In this document: piece by piece, positions 7,129 through 15,997 of the stretch
How positions within the stretch are numbered: the first letter of the stretch is position 1
Layout of the letters: each line of letters opens with the position of its first letter
Source: a virus
Virus record (IMG/VR): IMGVR_UViG_3300021373_001696
Location: 1-39,848 of that record
DNA: 39,848 nucleotides
Reading direction: 5' to 3' (one strand)
The notes under the pieces: generated by a model
The model's database searches: none
The model's input: the letters and a program-made list of their open reading frames with translations, nothing else
What the model was told of the DNA's origin: nothing
Translations under genes and position numbers: made by a program

Positions 7129-8547
7129 ATGAGTGCTATAAGCATTGCTAATTCGGGTGTTGGAGCAGCTACTACGCCAGCTAACTTGGCAGCTACGCTG
7201 AAGACCGACCCCTCAAAGTACGTCTCCATTGGAGACCTTATCGACGTTACCAAGCCCGACAACAGGGATCTCTTGGTGAACACCTACGGTGACCAAGGTA
7301 TCACTGGCTTTCTTCAACTGACTGGAGCTACCCGCTCTGGCGGTACCGCTGACGAAGTTCAGTACTGGGAGGAGGGCCGTCTGCACAAGACTGTCACCGC
7401 TTCTTTGGCCGCTGATGGTGTTGATGGACAGGGAACCCTGACCACGACCGACTCCCTACGTGCTAATGACGTTCTGCTTACCCAAGCTGGCGACAGGCTG
7501 GTGGTCATCAACCCGACCTCCGCTGTCGCTAATAACGTCAAGACCATGGACGGAACGGCTGTGACTGTAATCGGGGCTGGATCTGAACAGGAGATGGCGA
7601 TCATCGGTAACGTTTACGCTCAGGGTACGGGTCAGCCCGATGAGTTCTACCAGACGGAAGTCGTCAAGCGTGTCAACCCGTACTTCATCACCAAGGAGTC
7701 CTTCCGCGTGACTGGTTCTCAGGCCACGAACATCGGCTGGATCAACCTCGGTGGAGGTGAGTACCGTTGGTACGTGAAGGGCGAGATGGACGTTCGCAAG
7801 CGTTTCATGAATCAGAGGGAGATGATGATGCTTCTCGGTCAGAACCCGAAGAGCGTTGACGCTGATCACGCTGACTACGCAGACGGTAGTCCTGATTTGA
7901 CTCTGACCGATGGCTCCGCCGACCTTGGTTCTATCGCTGGATCCGAGGGTTACTTCCAGGCTATTTCTCGTCGTGGTATCACGACCACGGGTAGCTTCGG
8001 TGACGGTGCTGGCTTTGCAGACATCGACGAGCTGATCTTCGCTCTCGACAAGCAGGGTGCTCCTCAAGAGTACGCTATGTATGTTGACACGGCCACGTCG
8101 TTGGCTATCGACGACATGCTTGCTGCTGGTATCGCTACGCAGACCACCGCTGGTCTTCCTGGTCAGTTCGGAGCCTTCCAAAACAGCGCTGACATGGCTG
8201 TCAAGCTGGGCTTCAAGAGCTTCACCAGAGGTAGCTACACCTTCCACAAGCACGGTTGGAAGTTGCTGAGCGATCCTACTTTGCTCGGTGCCTTCGACAC
8301 TAAGCCGTTTAAAGGTGCTATGGTTCCGCTTCGCACGGTGGCTGATGCCAAGTCTGGCAATCACTCCCCTGCATTGGAGATGAACTATAAGGAAGTTAAC
8401 GGTTACAGCCGTGAGCTCGATCACTGGATGGAAGGTGGTGGCGTCCTTGGTCACGCTACGAACGATGTGGACGAAGCTAAGTTCCACTATCGTTCTGAGT
8501 GCAACCTGATCACTCGCGCTGCTAACCAGCACGTCTTGCTGACTTGA
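7129..8547 (+). CDS. Major capsid protein
   Basis: 472 residues. It lies directly after the scaffold-like gene and uses a visibly different codon set (C-ending codons, CGT/CGC for Arg, GGT for Gly), the mark of the most abundant protein. The C-terminal third carries capsid-like features: HKHGWKLLSDPTLLGAF, a conserved GAMVPLRT strand, and YRSECNLITRAANQHVL at the end, reminiscent of HK97-fold major capsid proteins of Bacteroidetes podoviruses and crAss-like phages. It has a CAA-rich leader and is followed by a stable hairpin, which fits independent high expression. The fold is inferred; the capsid role is well supported by context. Confidence 0.75.
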   Translation: MSAISIANSGVGAATTPANLAATLKTDPSKYVSIGDLIDVTKPDNRDLLVNTYGDQGITGFLQLTGATRSGGTADEVQYWEEGRLHKTVTASLAADGVDGQGTLTTTDSLRANDVLLTQAGDRLVVINPTSAVANNVKTMDGTAVTVIGAGSEQEMAIIGNVYAQGTGQPDEFYQTEVVKRVNPYFITKESFRVTGSQATNIGWINLGGGEYRWYVKGEMDVRKRFMNQREMMMLLGQNPKSVDADHADYADGSPDLTLTDGSADLGSIAGSEGYFQAISRRGITTTGSFGDGAGFADIDELIFALDKQGAPQEYAMYVDTATSLAIDDMLAAGIATQTTAGLPGQFGAFQNSADMAVKLGFKSFTRGSYTFHKHGWKLLSDPTLLGAFDTKPFKGAMVPLRTVADAKSGNHSPALEMNYKEVNGYSRELDHWMEGGGVLGHATNDVDEAKFHYRSECNLITRAANQHVLLT

Positions 8548-8561
8548 TTAAACTGAAGTGA

Positions 8562-8587
8562 AGGGAGGGGGTTTCGGCCCTCTCCCT
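8562..8587 (+). terminator. Hairpin after capsid gene
   Basis: Ten-pair stem (one G.T) AGGGAGGGGG / CCCTCTCCCT closing a TTTCGG-like loop, 15 nt after the capsid stop. The U-tract is poor, so it may act as an attenuator or 3'-end stabiliser rather than a full terminator. Confidence 0.6.
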
Positions 8588-8609
8588 AATCTTCTCAACA
8601 CAAATAGAT

Positions 8610-9008
8610 ATGGCAAATATTTTTCCTATTGTCTCAGAAACAGCATCTGAAACGGTTACCCTTCCTATTGATGCCGCCGCTACTTCGGCTACGCACAACC
8701 TTATAGTTAACTCAAGAAAAATCTCGATTGACGCTGAAGGTGCAGACGCAGCATGCACTCACGTAGTGAATGTACAGGCCCCAAACGGCATGATTTTTTT
8801 CGTTGATTTTCTTAACGCTGATTCCTTGAATGCAAATGGAGGTGACGTAGACGCTACGTCTGTTACTCTTAAAAAAGGTGATAACGAAATCCTTCTTAAT
8901 GCTATTGCAGAGACCGCATGTGTCTTGGCCACCGAGACTGGATTTGTGGATGGAACTGGTATCCTTGGAACTGACCTTGGAGCTACTTCTGGTGCTACGT
9001 TCAGCTAA
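8610..9008 (+). CDS. Small head protein, possible decoration protein
   Basis: 132 residues, Ala/Thr/Asp-rich and beta-prone, with no charged tails or membrane segments. It is flanked on both sides by stable hairpins (8562-8587 and 9025-9048) directly after the capsid gene, a layout typical of abundantly made head decoration or fibre proteins. Sequence alone does not name a family. The start ATG follows an A/C-rich leader (CAACACAAATAGAT). Confidence 0.6.
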   Translation: MANIFPIVSETASETVTLPIDAAATSATHNLIVNSRKISIDAEGADAACTHVVNVQAPNGMIFFVDFLNADSLNANGGDVDATSVTLKKGDNEILLNAIAETACVLATETGFVDGTGILGTDLGATSGATFS

Positions 9009-9024
9009 TAAACACTGGTAATTG

Positions 9025-9048
9025 AGTGGGGGTTTCGGCCCCCGCTCT
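9025..9048 (+). terminator. Hairpin after decoration-like gene
   Basis: Nine-pair stem GAGTGGGGG / CCCCCGCTC with a TTTCGG loop, 16 nt after the stop at 9008. It shares the GGGGGTTTCGGCCC core with the hairpin at 8562-8587. Only a weak U-rich stretch follows. Confidence 0.6.
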
Positions 9049-9076
9049 CTTACTTTCACTTTTAAATTTTAATTCA

Positions 9077-9892
9077 ATGCCTACTACAACCGAAAAGCGG
9101 GGACCTGGTCGTCCCGCTACAAAAACCGCGACCAAGAAGGTGGAGCCTAAGCCAGCCTTTCAGATAAAAAGACAGGTTCCAAAAGACGTCATTAAAGAGT
9201 ACAGGACCCTAAAACCAATGGGTGCCACTTTCATGATGCAGCAAAAAGGCACTACAGTTTTTGACGCTGAACAAAACACAGTCAGAGAGCTTAGGTATTG
9301 CCCTAACGAGCCTAGCGTATGGAGGGACGAACAATCCGATAGCGCCACTCGTAAGTCTGTTGTTTTTCAAGACGGAAAACTATGGGTTCGACCTGATCAG
9401 CCAAACCTAAATAGGTTTATGGAGCTTCACCCTGGGAATAAAGAAAACGGCGGAACACTGTTTGAGCTTGTAAACAAGGAGAAAAAAGCTGAGGTTCACG
9501 CGGACACAGAGTTTCTTATGGCCGATGCAATTACAATGGTTCGAGACAAAGATTTAGAAGATCTCATGAGTGTAGCGGTGGCGTCTGGAATCAATATTGA
9601 CAGGCCTGTAGCTGAGATAAAGCACGACCTTCTTGTGTACGCAAAGAGAAACCCTAAGTCGTTTATTGATTCGTTTGACAACCCTGTGGTTCAAATGAAA
9701 ACTAAACTTAAAATGGCTGAAAAGTATCAGGTCATTAAGCTGACTGCGTCTAGCGTAAACTGGTTTGACAGCGGAAAAATGATTGTGTCAGTTCCTGCTG
9801 GAAAAGACCCTATGGATGTTTTTGTTAGGTACTGCCTTACTGAATCAGCCGTTTCCACATTGGAAGAAATAGATAGACAACTGCAGAGCTGA
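9077..9892 (+). CDS. Head-module protein with N-terminal AT-hook-like motif
   Basis: 271 residues from ATG 9077; the frame extends upstream to about 9026, but that part overlaps the hairpin and is not used. Residues 6-20 (KRGPGRPATKTATKK) are basic and contain the GRP core of an AT-hook, suggesting minor-groove DNA contact. The rest is a mixed fold, not recognised, with a helical C-terminus. Located between capsid/decoration genes and the ring proteins, it may line the inside of the head or help packaging. The role is inferred. A canonical terminator follows the gene. Confidence 0.65.
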   Translation: MPTTTEKRGPGRPATKTATKKVEPKPAFQIKRQVPKDVIKEYRTLKPMGATFMMQQKGTTVFDAEQNTVRELRYCPNEPSVWRDEQSDSATRKSVVFQDGKLWVRPDQPNLNRFMELHPGNKENGGTLFELVNKEKKAEVHADTEFLMADAITMVRDKDLEDLMSVAVASGINIDRPVAEIKHDLLVYAKRNPKSFIDSFDNPVVQMKTKLKMAEKYQVIKLTASSVNWFDSGKMIVSVPAGKDPMDVFVRYCLTESAVSTLEEIDRQLQS

Positions 9893-9915
9893 GACTAAAT
9901 AAAACCCTATGAAAG

Positions 9916-9943
9916 AGCCGCCTTAGAGCGGCTTTTTCTTTTT
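9916..9943 (+). terminator. Rho-independent terminator
   Basis: Six-pair stem AGCCGC / GCGGCT with a 6-nt loop followed by TTTTTCTTTTT. It is the best intrinsic terminator on the + strand and is followed at once by the -7 box at 9945, marking a transcription-unit boundary. Confidence 0.8.
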
Positions 9944-9944
9944 G

Positions 9945-9952
9945 TATATTTG
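9945..9952 (+). promoter_or_regulatory. -7 box before ring-protein genes
   Basis: TATATTTG ends 4 nt before the ATG at 9957, the same spacing as at 4613 and 15986. It sits directly behind the terminator. Confidence 0.65.
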
Positions 9953-9956
9953 CTTT

Positions 9957-10703
9957 ATGGCAAGCGTATCCGCTGTATACGACACTCTAAAGGATTTGGT
10001 AAATAAAGACCAGAATGGATTTATTACGCCAGACATTTTCAATAGTTTCGCTCAAGTAGCTCAGGTTAGAATCTTTAATAGGCTTTTTAGTGACTTTAAA
10101 GACGCTAAGAGGGTAAACAAAGCTGGGTTCAATCCTGGGCGTGACAAGTCTAGATTTAAGCAAATAGAAGAGGATCTGGCGTTTTTTGCTAGAACTAGAC
10201 CTATTCCTAGAGAGGATGGGGTATTTGCTAAGCCTGAAGATCTGGCTAGGATTATTTCGGCCACCACAGACGGAAGCCTCCTGATGGGCGAAAGCACAAG
10301 AACGATTATAGATCTGTGTTACGACGAAGACAAAATCGAAAGACTATTGCTTAGTGACATCAGCAGGCCCACGGAAATGGCTCCTGTAGCTCTTGTAAGC
10401 GGGGACATTGAGGTTTTCCCAGATAGCATTAATGCAATTAGACTAAGGTATTACAAGTACCCAGAGAGCACAGACTATCAAGGTAATAGCTCTACAAACC
10501 CGCCTCAGTACGCTGTTAACGTAGTGGGTGGAACAGAAACGTTTTCTGCAGCAAACAGCTATGACTTTGAGCTTCCTGATCACTACCTAGAGCAACTTGT
10601 GATTGAAATAGCTGAAATGGCTGGAATAAACCTTAGAGATCAGGCGTTAAACCAGGCTGCGCAATTAGAGCAAGCGGAGCGTAAACAAGAAAAAACCTTC
10701 TGA
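9957..10703 (+). CDS. Head-tail ring/adaptor protein 1
   Basis: 248 residues from ATG 9957; an upstream in-frame TTG falls within the promoter. The opening, with VYDTLKDLVNKDQNGFITPD followed by FNSFAQVAQVRIFNRLF, matches a family of structural proteins in crAss-like and other Bacteroidetes podoviruses encoded just before the second ring protein and the tail nozzle. A central RxxPIPRE segment and the late DFELPDHYLEQLVIEIAEMAG helix also fit. It likely forms a ring at the portal-tail junction. It overlaps the next gene by one base (TGATG). Confidence 0.65.
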   Translation: MASVSAVYDTLKDLVNKDQNGFITPDIFNSFAQVAQVRIFNRLFSDFKDAKRVNKAGFNPGRDKSRFKQIEEDLAFFARTRPIPREDGVFAKPEDLARIISATTDGSLLMGESTRTIIDLCYDEDKIERLLLSDISRPTEMAPVALVSGDIEVFPDSINAIRLRYYKYPESTDYQGNSSTNPPQYAVNVVGGTETFSAANSYDFELPDHYLEQLVIEIAEMAGINLRDQALNQAAQLEQAERKQEKTF

Positions 10704-11527
10704 TGTCTAGGAACTACATACCCCTTAATCAAGTCGTAAATGACTTCGTAGTAACTCTTGACACAGACGATTACGCAAGCTACGCTCCTGATACCACTAT
10801 TAGGGCTTTTGCTCTTCGGGGAATTAGAGAGATGGGGTTTGATATGCTAAAGGTTATCAGATCCCTTAAACTGGCTGTTTCTGCTAACGGAACAATAGAC
10901 TTGCCTGACGACTACGTGGACTGGACTAAGGTGGGTGTTGTAGGGTCTGACGGTCTGGTATATGTACTTGGGGAAAACAAAAACATCAACCAATCTCAAA
11001 AATATTCTACTTCTGGTGGATACTTTTACGACACTGACGGTGACGGGTTGTACGATAGAGAAGACAGTAAGAGCCCTACGAATAGCGGATCTCCGATGGT
11101 GGACGACGGAATCTCTGAGGGTATGAACTCATACATCTTTAGAAACTTCGTCCATGAAAACAATCACGGCAGGCTGTACGGAATAGGTGGGGGTCACTAC
11201 TATGAGGAGTTTAGGGTGAATATGGACCAAAACAGGATAGAGTTAAAGTCTAATAGGGACATCAACGAGGTGGTTATTGAGTACGTTGCTGACGAGGCAA
11301 GGTCAACAAACCCCAGGGTTCATGTTTACGCCGAGGAAGCTCTTAGATCCTACATTTACTATAAGCTCATAGAGCGTAAGTCAGCGGTTCCTGCTAATGA
11401 GAAGGCTAGGGCTAGGCAAGAGTACTACAACGAAAGGCGCAAGGCTAACGCTCGTATGAAGTCCTTCACGAAAGAAGAGTTGCTCAAGACTATTCGTAAG
11501 AACTTTAAGCAAGCACCTAAGCGCTAA
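10703..11527 (+). CDS. Head-tail ring/adaptor protein 2
   Basis: 274 residues. The N-terminal helical part has ALRGIREMGFDMLKVIRSLK then IDLPDDYVDWTKVGVV, the pattern of the gp11-like/ring protein family in short-tailed Bacteroidetes phages. A C-terminal helical half includes EALRSYIYYKLIERKSAVP and a basic tail. A central insert (about residues 100-140) has an EF-hand-like DTDGDGLYDRED segment, a thrombospondin type 3-like calcium-binding pattern. It is coupled by TAATG-type overlaps to both neighbours and likely assembles between portal and tail nozzle. Confidence 0.65.
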   Translation: MSRNYIPLNQVVNDFVVTLDTDDYASYAPDTTIRAFALRGIREMGFDMLKVIRSLKLAVSANGTIDLPDDYVDWTKVGVVGSDGLVYVLGENKNINQSQKYSTSGGYFYDTDGDGLYDREDSKSPTNSGSPMVDDGISEGMNSYIFRNFVHENNHGRLYGIGGGHYYEEFRVNMDQNRIELKSNRDINEVVIEYVADEARSTNPRVHVYAEEALRSYIYYKLIERKSAVPANEKARARQEYYNERRKANARMKSFTKEELLKTIRKNFKQAPKR

Positions 11528-14500
11528 TGGCTATCGATAAGACTATCCCGAACAGACTCCAAGCAGACGCTGACCAGAGGCTTGTACGCCCTGAAGTCGG
11601 GGAGATGCTTGATGCTCAGAACGTGACTATGGCAGAGGGTGGAGGCAGTTCTTCTGGCGTCATCAAGAACGTCAGGGGTACTATTGCTGGTGAGCCTCTT
11701 ACTGCTGCAGACAGGATCGCAGACGATGATGCGGTAAGGGTTATCGGCAGCGTGTCTGATCCTCAGCGGGGGTTCATATACTGGTTTGTTGCTGATGTAG
11801 GCGGAAATAGTCAAGACGCTATATATCAGTACAATACGTCAGACGATACTTACAGGGTTGTTTTCAAGGACTCTCGACTAAATTTTGATCATAACGGTTT
11901 TGTAAAAGCAGATATAGTTAACGCAGCTTTTCAGCAAGATGGCATTGTTCAATCCATACTATATTTTACTGACAACAATAACCCACCAAAGAAGATAAAC
12001 GTAGACAGGGCCATAGCTGGAGATTATGATCGTCCTGCTAATGTTGGGTCTATAGGATACGACAGAATGCTTGACAGGATGATTGAGTGTGTTAGACGCC
12101 CACCAATTAGGAATGTAGATTTCTTTTTTGAGTCTGACGAAAACTTTAAGAGTAACAACTTTATAAGAGATACCTTTCAGTTCTCAATTCAATACATCTA
12201 CAAGGATGGAGAAGAGTCGGCTATGTCTTCTTATTCTAAACTCGCGTTCCCTGACATAGTAAATAGTTACGGGGTAGAGGACGGATCTGTAGGGTATAGC
12301 GTGTACACACAAAACGTGTGCGTTATAGACACTAAGTGGTCTAGTGATACATCCGATACTCGAAGACATTATCACGACGTAAAAAAAATAAGGCTTCTTG
12401 CAAGAAACGGAAACGAAGGTGTATTCTTTATCATTGATGAGTTCGATCCAAATGAGAATCTGTACAGAAACATCCTCGAAGAAAACTTTACCGTGTACAA
12501 CGCCTCAAGTGGGCTTTACAGATTTTACAACGATGGAAATTACACTTTTGTATCTAGTGACCTTGTAAATAAGCTGTACGACAATGTCCCGTTTGTGGCG
12601 GCGGGACAGGCTGTGGCTGGAAACAGATTGATGTACAGTAACTACACTGAGGGTAGGCCGAGTCATGACCCAGGGGCTAATATGACCGTGTCTTATGCTG
12701 GTCCAGGATCAATAAATTCATTTAAGGTTTCTACACCAGTAACAGAAACTGGTTTTGGTGATGTTTCTGTAGATTTCTTAGGTGCTGGGGCATTTACTCC
12801 TGGTCAAATTATTCCAGCTGGATCTAAAACAACGATAGAATTCCCGTTTAGACCAACTGGAAACGTTAGCATGCTTAGCGAGTACATGTTTGAAACGTTT
12901 TTTGTTTTGGCAAATAATTTTAATCAAAGCATCCGTGTAGGCTTTGCAAATTCTGCAGACTCTCAAGCCTCATACGTAAAAGTTTATCCAGAAGGATACT
13001 CTCAAAATGCAGGAGACATAGGTCTGTTCCTTACGTTCAGTGTTACTGTAACAAACATTTCAGATATAAGCGTTGCTGATTTGGTATCTCTTTTTGCAGA
13101 CGCGATGTCTGAAGAAGAGACATCTCTTTCTAGTAAATTTCAAGTTTCTCCGACTGATTGCGAAGGCACTGTTTTAAGTGTAGATGGGGCCAACAACCCG
13201 TTCTCTGTCGGGGACCAAGTAACATTTTCTAGCGGGACATCTATAACAGCGAAATACTCTTTCTCGGAGACAGACACTTCAGCACCTACAACGCTTGTTA
13301 TAAAACCGAGGTTGGTGAACTACTACCCGTCTTTAGGCAATGAAATCACCGTATCTGGAAATAACATCTTGCCAGCAGGTAGCCTTAATGATCCTGCAAA
13401 CTCAACAAACGCAACAGATAAAGCTAGTGCTTCCTACAGCTGGGCAGCAAACTACACGGTCGATACGGAAAATACCCCAGCCTTTGTTCGGGCCCTATCA
13501 AGCACTTCTTTTGCTTCAAACTCGTCGTTTAAGATGGGGGCATCTCATGAGTTTGGGGTTGTTTACTATGACGACGCAAATAGATCTTCTTTCGTAAATA
13601 AAATTGGATCCGTGTATGTCGATCACGTATCTGAAAGATCTTCTGGAGAAGAAGGCGCTGCTGGCGTTACATTTTCGTTCTCAAACAATATTCCGACTTG
13701 GGCAAACTCCTTTCAGATTGTATATACTGGCAACTCAAGTTGGCAAGATGTTCAAACATACACTACTGGAAGGGGGTATTACGTTTCTCAGACTTCGGCG
13801 GCACAGATTACCAATCCAGTATTGACAGACAAGAGGATCTACGTTTCCTTAAAGACTCTTGATTTGTTTTCCAAGCAAAAGTCAGCGAATAGGGACTACT
13901 CGTTTACAAAGGGCGATAAATTAAGAATCGTTAGTTACGACTCAGAAACTGGGGCTGGAGACAATGTTGCGACTTCTGATCCAGTTATCGTTTACCCTTC
14001 AGCAAACGACGGGTCTCCAATAGAGTTTGATGTTGTTGGTGTGGTCGCTCTTACGGAAGCCTCTAATGGTCATCCAGTAGAGATTGAATTGAATACAAAC
14101 AACCTTCACAATCAGCACCATACTGCTGATGATCAAACTCAATTCGAGGGGACGTTTCTTATTCTAGAAGCAACTCAGGTGGTCAATCAGGCTGAAAGGT
14201 CTGACGGAACATCTGGAAGCATAAAGTACCCTGGGTTTGACTGGTACTCAATAAGCGCTACTGCATATCCAGATGGTACTGCAAGCCCAAACTTAAATCA
14301 CTGGGGAAAAAGGTGTGTCGTAGAAATATTGACGCCAAAAAAGAATGTATCCGAGAAAGTCTACTATGAGATAGGAGATAAAAGACTTGCTAGATCACCT
14401 AGACCTGGTGATACGTTCACGACAAACCACGGGCCAAACTTTACTCTTTTTAGTGGCGACGTGCACTACAGAACTGTGTCGGCAAAGACGCCATATAGAA

Positions 14501-15984
14501 ATTCGTCGGGGCAGTGGAATTGGGATCTTCCAAAAGACTGGAGATACGAAGCTATATTCATGGAATCTAAATCCGTGTCTGATATATTTAATTCAGAAGA
14601 TTGGGACAGAGGACGACCGCACGCAGCGTTTGAGAGCGCCGCAACTGTCCGCCGATACAACGGGATTACATACAGTGATGCCTATGCCGAGGACGTAGCA
14701 AACCTTTCACTATCATCATTCAACGGCAGTCTCGCTAACTTCTTCAGCCTGGAGTCCGCTAACGGGGCGTGCAACTACATAGATACGTTTAGAGACGGGT
14801 ACTTGCTTGCCTTCCAGGAAAATAGGGTTTCTAGGGTAGGGATAAACAAAGACATCATCACCACCCCAGCGGCAGGACAGATCCCGACCTTAACAACACA
14901 AGTACTTGGGGAGCCTGTATACTATCTAGGCGACTTTGGGTGCGGGGATAACCCTGAGTCTGTTCTTATCCGCGATGGCAATGCTTTCTTTGTGGATACG
15001 TCAAGGAAGAAGCTGGTTAGGCTCACTGCGGAGGGTTTGTCTCCAATCTCTGAGAACGGAGTAGACTCTATGTTCAAGACCAACCTAGACTCATTTACAG
15101 AACAAGGGGGGACACGTATTGTCAGCGGCTATGACCCAGAGGACAATCAATACTATGTAACCCTAAGAGAGGCTGGTGCGTTTACTGGGTTTACTCTGGG
15201 GTACAATATTTCTGCAGGGGTGTGGCAGAGCAGGTATACGTTCTATCCAGACATGTACGCTGATCAAAACGGAACCATGTACTCTGCTTACTACAATAAC
15301 CCTGTTGGCGACGACAACGCAGAGGTGTTTCATCACCACACAAACGAAACAGACTATAATACTTTCTACGGCTCGTTTGGAGACTCTCTAGTAAAGGTAG
15401 TGAGCAACGCTAATCCAAGCATGGTGAAGGTGTTCAACTCAATTTCGCTAGAGGGGAATAGCGCAAACTGGACCGCCAACCCCGTGGCAACCGACCTTAG
15501 TAGTCTTGCTCAGTCAAAACAGTTTGTAGAGAAAGAGGGGAGCTACTACTCTGAATTTACCAGAGACACAAACGGGACCAAGCACACAACTGGTATTGGT
15601 AGGGTGGCCTCCCTGGACTCTGGGGGAAACAGGATTAAGTTTGTAAACAGAGTAAATAGGAATCCAATTCCATACGGAAGTAACATTAGGCTTATATCTG
15701 CTGGAGCCTACGACAATATAGGGTCTCTTGAAGAAGATGTTACCTTTGTTAAATTTGTAGACTCCTACACCATTGAGGTCGCTGGAACCATAAACCTTCT
15801 GCTTAACGGGCTTGTCGGCGGTGACCTTGTTGCCATATCTGAGTCCACTGTAAACGGAGACCCAGTACGGGGTCATTGGGCAGAAATAACACTAACTAAT
15901 AACCAAGCTACACCTTTTGAGTTGTATTGTGTAAACACGCACATCGTACAATCACATCAAGACCACTCGTTAGGTCAGCAATAA
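11527..15984 (+). CDS. Tail nozzle/muzzle-like protein
   Basis: 1485 residues. The N-terminus reads NRLQADADQRLVRPEVGEML then DAQNVTMAEGG, followed by VRGT and a VIGSVSDPQRGFIYWFVAD strand pattern, as in the large tail 'stabilisation'/muzzle proteins of crAss-like and related podoviruses and analogous to T7 gp12. The C-terminal part contains propeller-like strands such as RIVSGYDPEDNQYYVTL (from about residue 1197). The middle is Ser/Thr/Asn-rich beta structure and may be a host-variable domain. It probably forms the tail tube extension through which DNA leaves. It follows two ring genes without a gap and is followed by a new promoter. Confidence 0.7.
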   Translation: MAIDKTIPNRLQADADQRLVRPEVGEMLDAQNVTMAEGGGSSSGVIKNVRGTIAGEPLTAADRIADDDAVRVIGSVSDPQRGFIYWFVADVGGNSQDAIYQYNTSDDTYRVVFKDSRLNFDHNGFVKADIVNAAFQQDGIVQSILYFTDNNNPPKKINVDRAIAGDYDRPANVGSIGYDRMLDRMIECVRRPPIRNVDFFFESDENFKSNNFIRDTFQFSIQYIYKDGEESAMSSYSKLAFPDIVNSYGVEDGSVGYSVYTQNVCVIDTKWSSDTSDTRRHYHDVKKIRLLARNGNEGVFFIIDEFDPNENLYRNILEENFTVYNASSGLYRFYNDGNYTFVSSDLVNKLYDNVPFVAAGQAVAGNRLMYSNYTEGRPSHDPGANMTVSYAGPGSINSFKVSTPVTETGFGDVSVDFLGAGAFTPGQIIPAGSKTTIEFPFRPTGNVSMLSEYMFETFFVLANNFNQSIRVGFANSADSQASYVKVYPEGYSQNAGDIGLFLTFSVTVTNISDISVADLVSLFADAMSEEETSLSSKFQVSPTDCEGTVLSVDGANNPFSVGDQVTFSSGTSITAKYSFSETDTSAPTTLVIKPRLVNYYPSLGNEITVSGNNILPAGSLNDPANSTNATDKASASYSWAANYTVDTENTPAFVRALSSTSFASNSSFKMGASHEFGVVYYDDANRSSFVNKIGSVYVDHVSERSSGEEGAAGVTFSFSNNIPTWANSFQIVYTGNSSWQDVQTYTTGRGYYVSQTSAAQITNPVLTDKRIYVSLKTLDLFSKQKSANRDYSFTKGDKLRIVSYDSETGAGDNVATSDPVIVYPSANDGSPIEFDVVGVVALTEASNGHPVEIELNTNNLHNQHHTADDQTQFEGTFLILEATQVVNQAERSDGTSGSIKYPGFDWYSISATAYPDGTASPNLNHWGKRCVVEILTPKKNVSEKVYYEIGDKRLARSPRPGDTFTTNHGPNFTLFSGDVHYRTVSAKTPYRNSSGQWNWDLPKDWRYEAIFMESKSVSDIFNSEDWDRGRPHAAFESAATVRRYNGITYSDAYAEDVANLSLSSFNGSLANFFSLESANGACNYIDTFRDGYLLAFQENRVSRVGINKDIITTPAAGQIPTLTTQVLGEPVYYLGDFGCGDNPESVLIRDGNAFFVDTSRKKLVRLTAEGLSPISENGVDSMFKTNLDSFTEQGGTRIVSGYDPEDNQYYVTLREAGAFTGFTLGYNISAGVWQSRYTFYPDMYADQNGTMYSAYYNNPVGDDNAEVFHHHTNETDYNTFYGSFGDSLVKVVSNANPSMVKVFNSISLEGNSANWTANPVATDLSSLAQSKQFVEKEGSYYSEFTRDTNGTKHTTGIGRVASLDSGGNRIKFVNRVNRNPIPYGSNIRLISAGAYDNIGSLEEDVTFVKFVDSYTIEVAGTINLLLNGLVGGDLVAISESTVNGDPVRGHWAEITLTNNQATPFELYCVNTHIVQSHQDHSLGQQ

Positions 15985-15985
15985 C

Positions 15986-15993
15986 TATATTTG
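15986..15993 (+). promoter_or_regulatory. -7 box before internal virion genes
   Basis: TATATTTG ends 4 nt before ATG 15998. The flanking 16 nt (15985-16000) are identical to 4612-4627, so this is a conserved late promoter/start unit. Confidence 0.65.
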
Positions 15994-15997
15994 TAAC

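Noticed and set aside
7456-8532. 358-codon open frame antisense to the capsid gene
   Set aside because: It mirrors the biased codon use of the capsid gene, is rich in low-information Val/Leu/Ser/Arg sequence, has no start context and runs against the late transcript.
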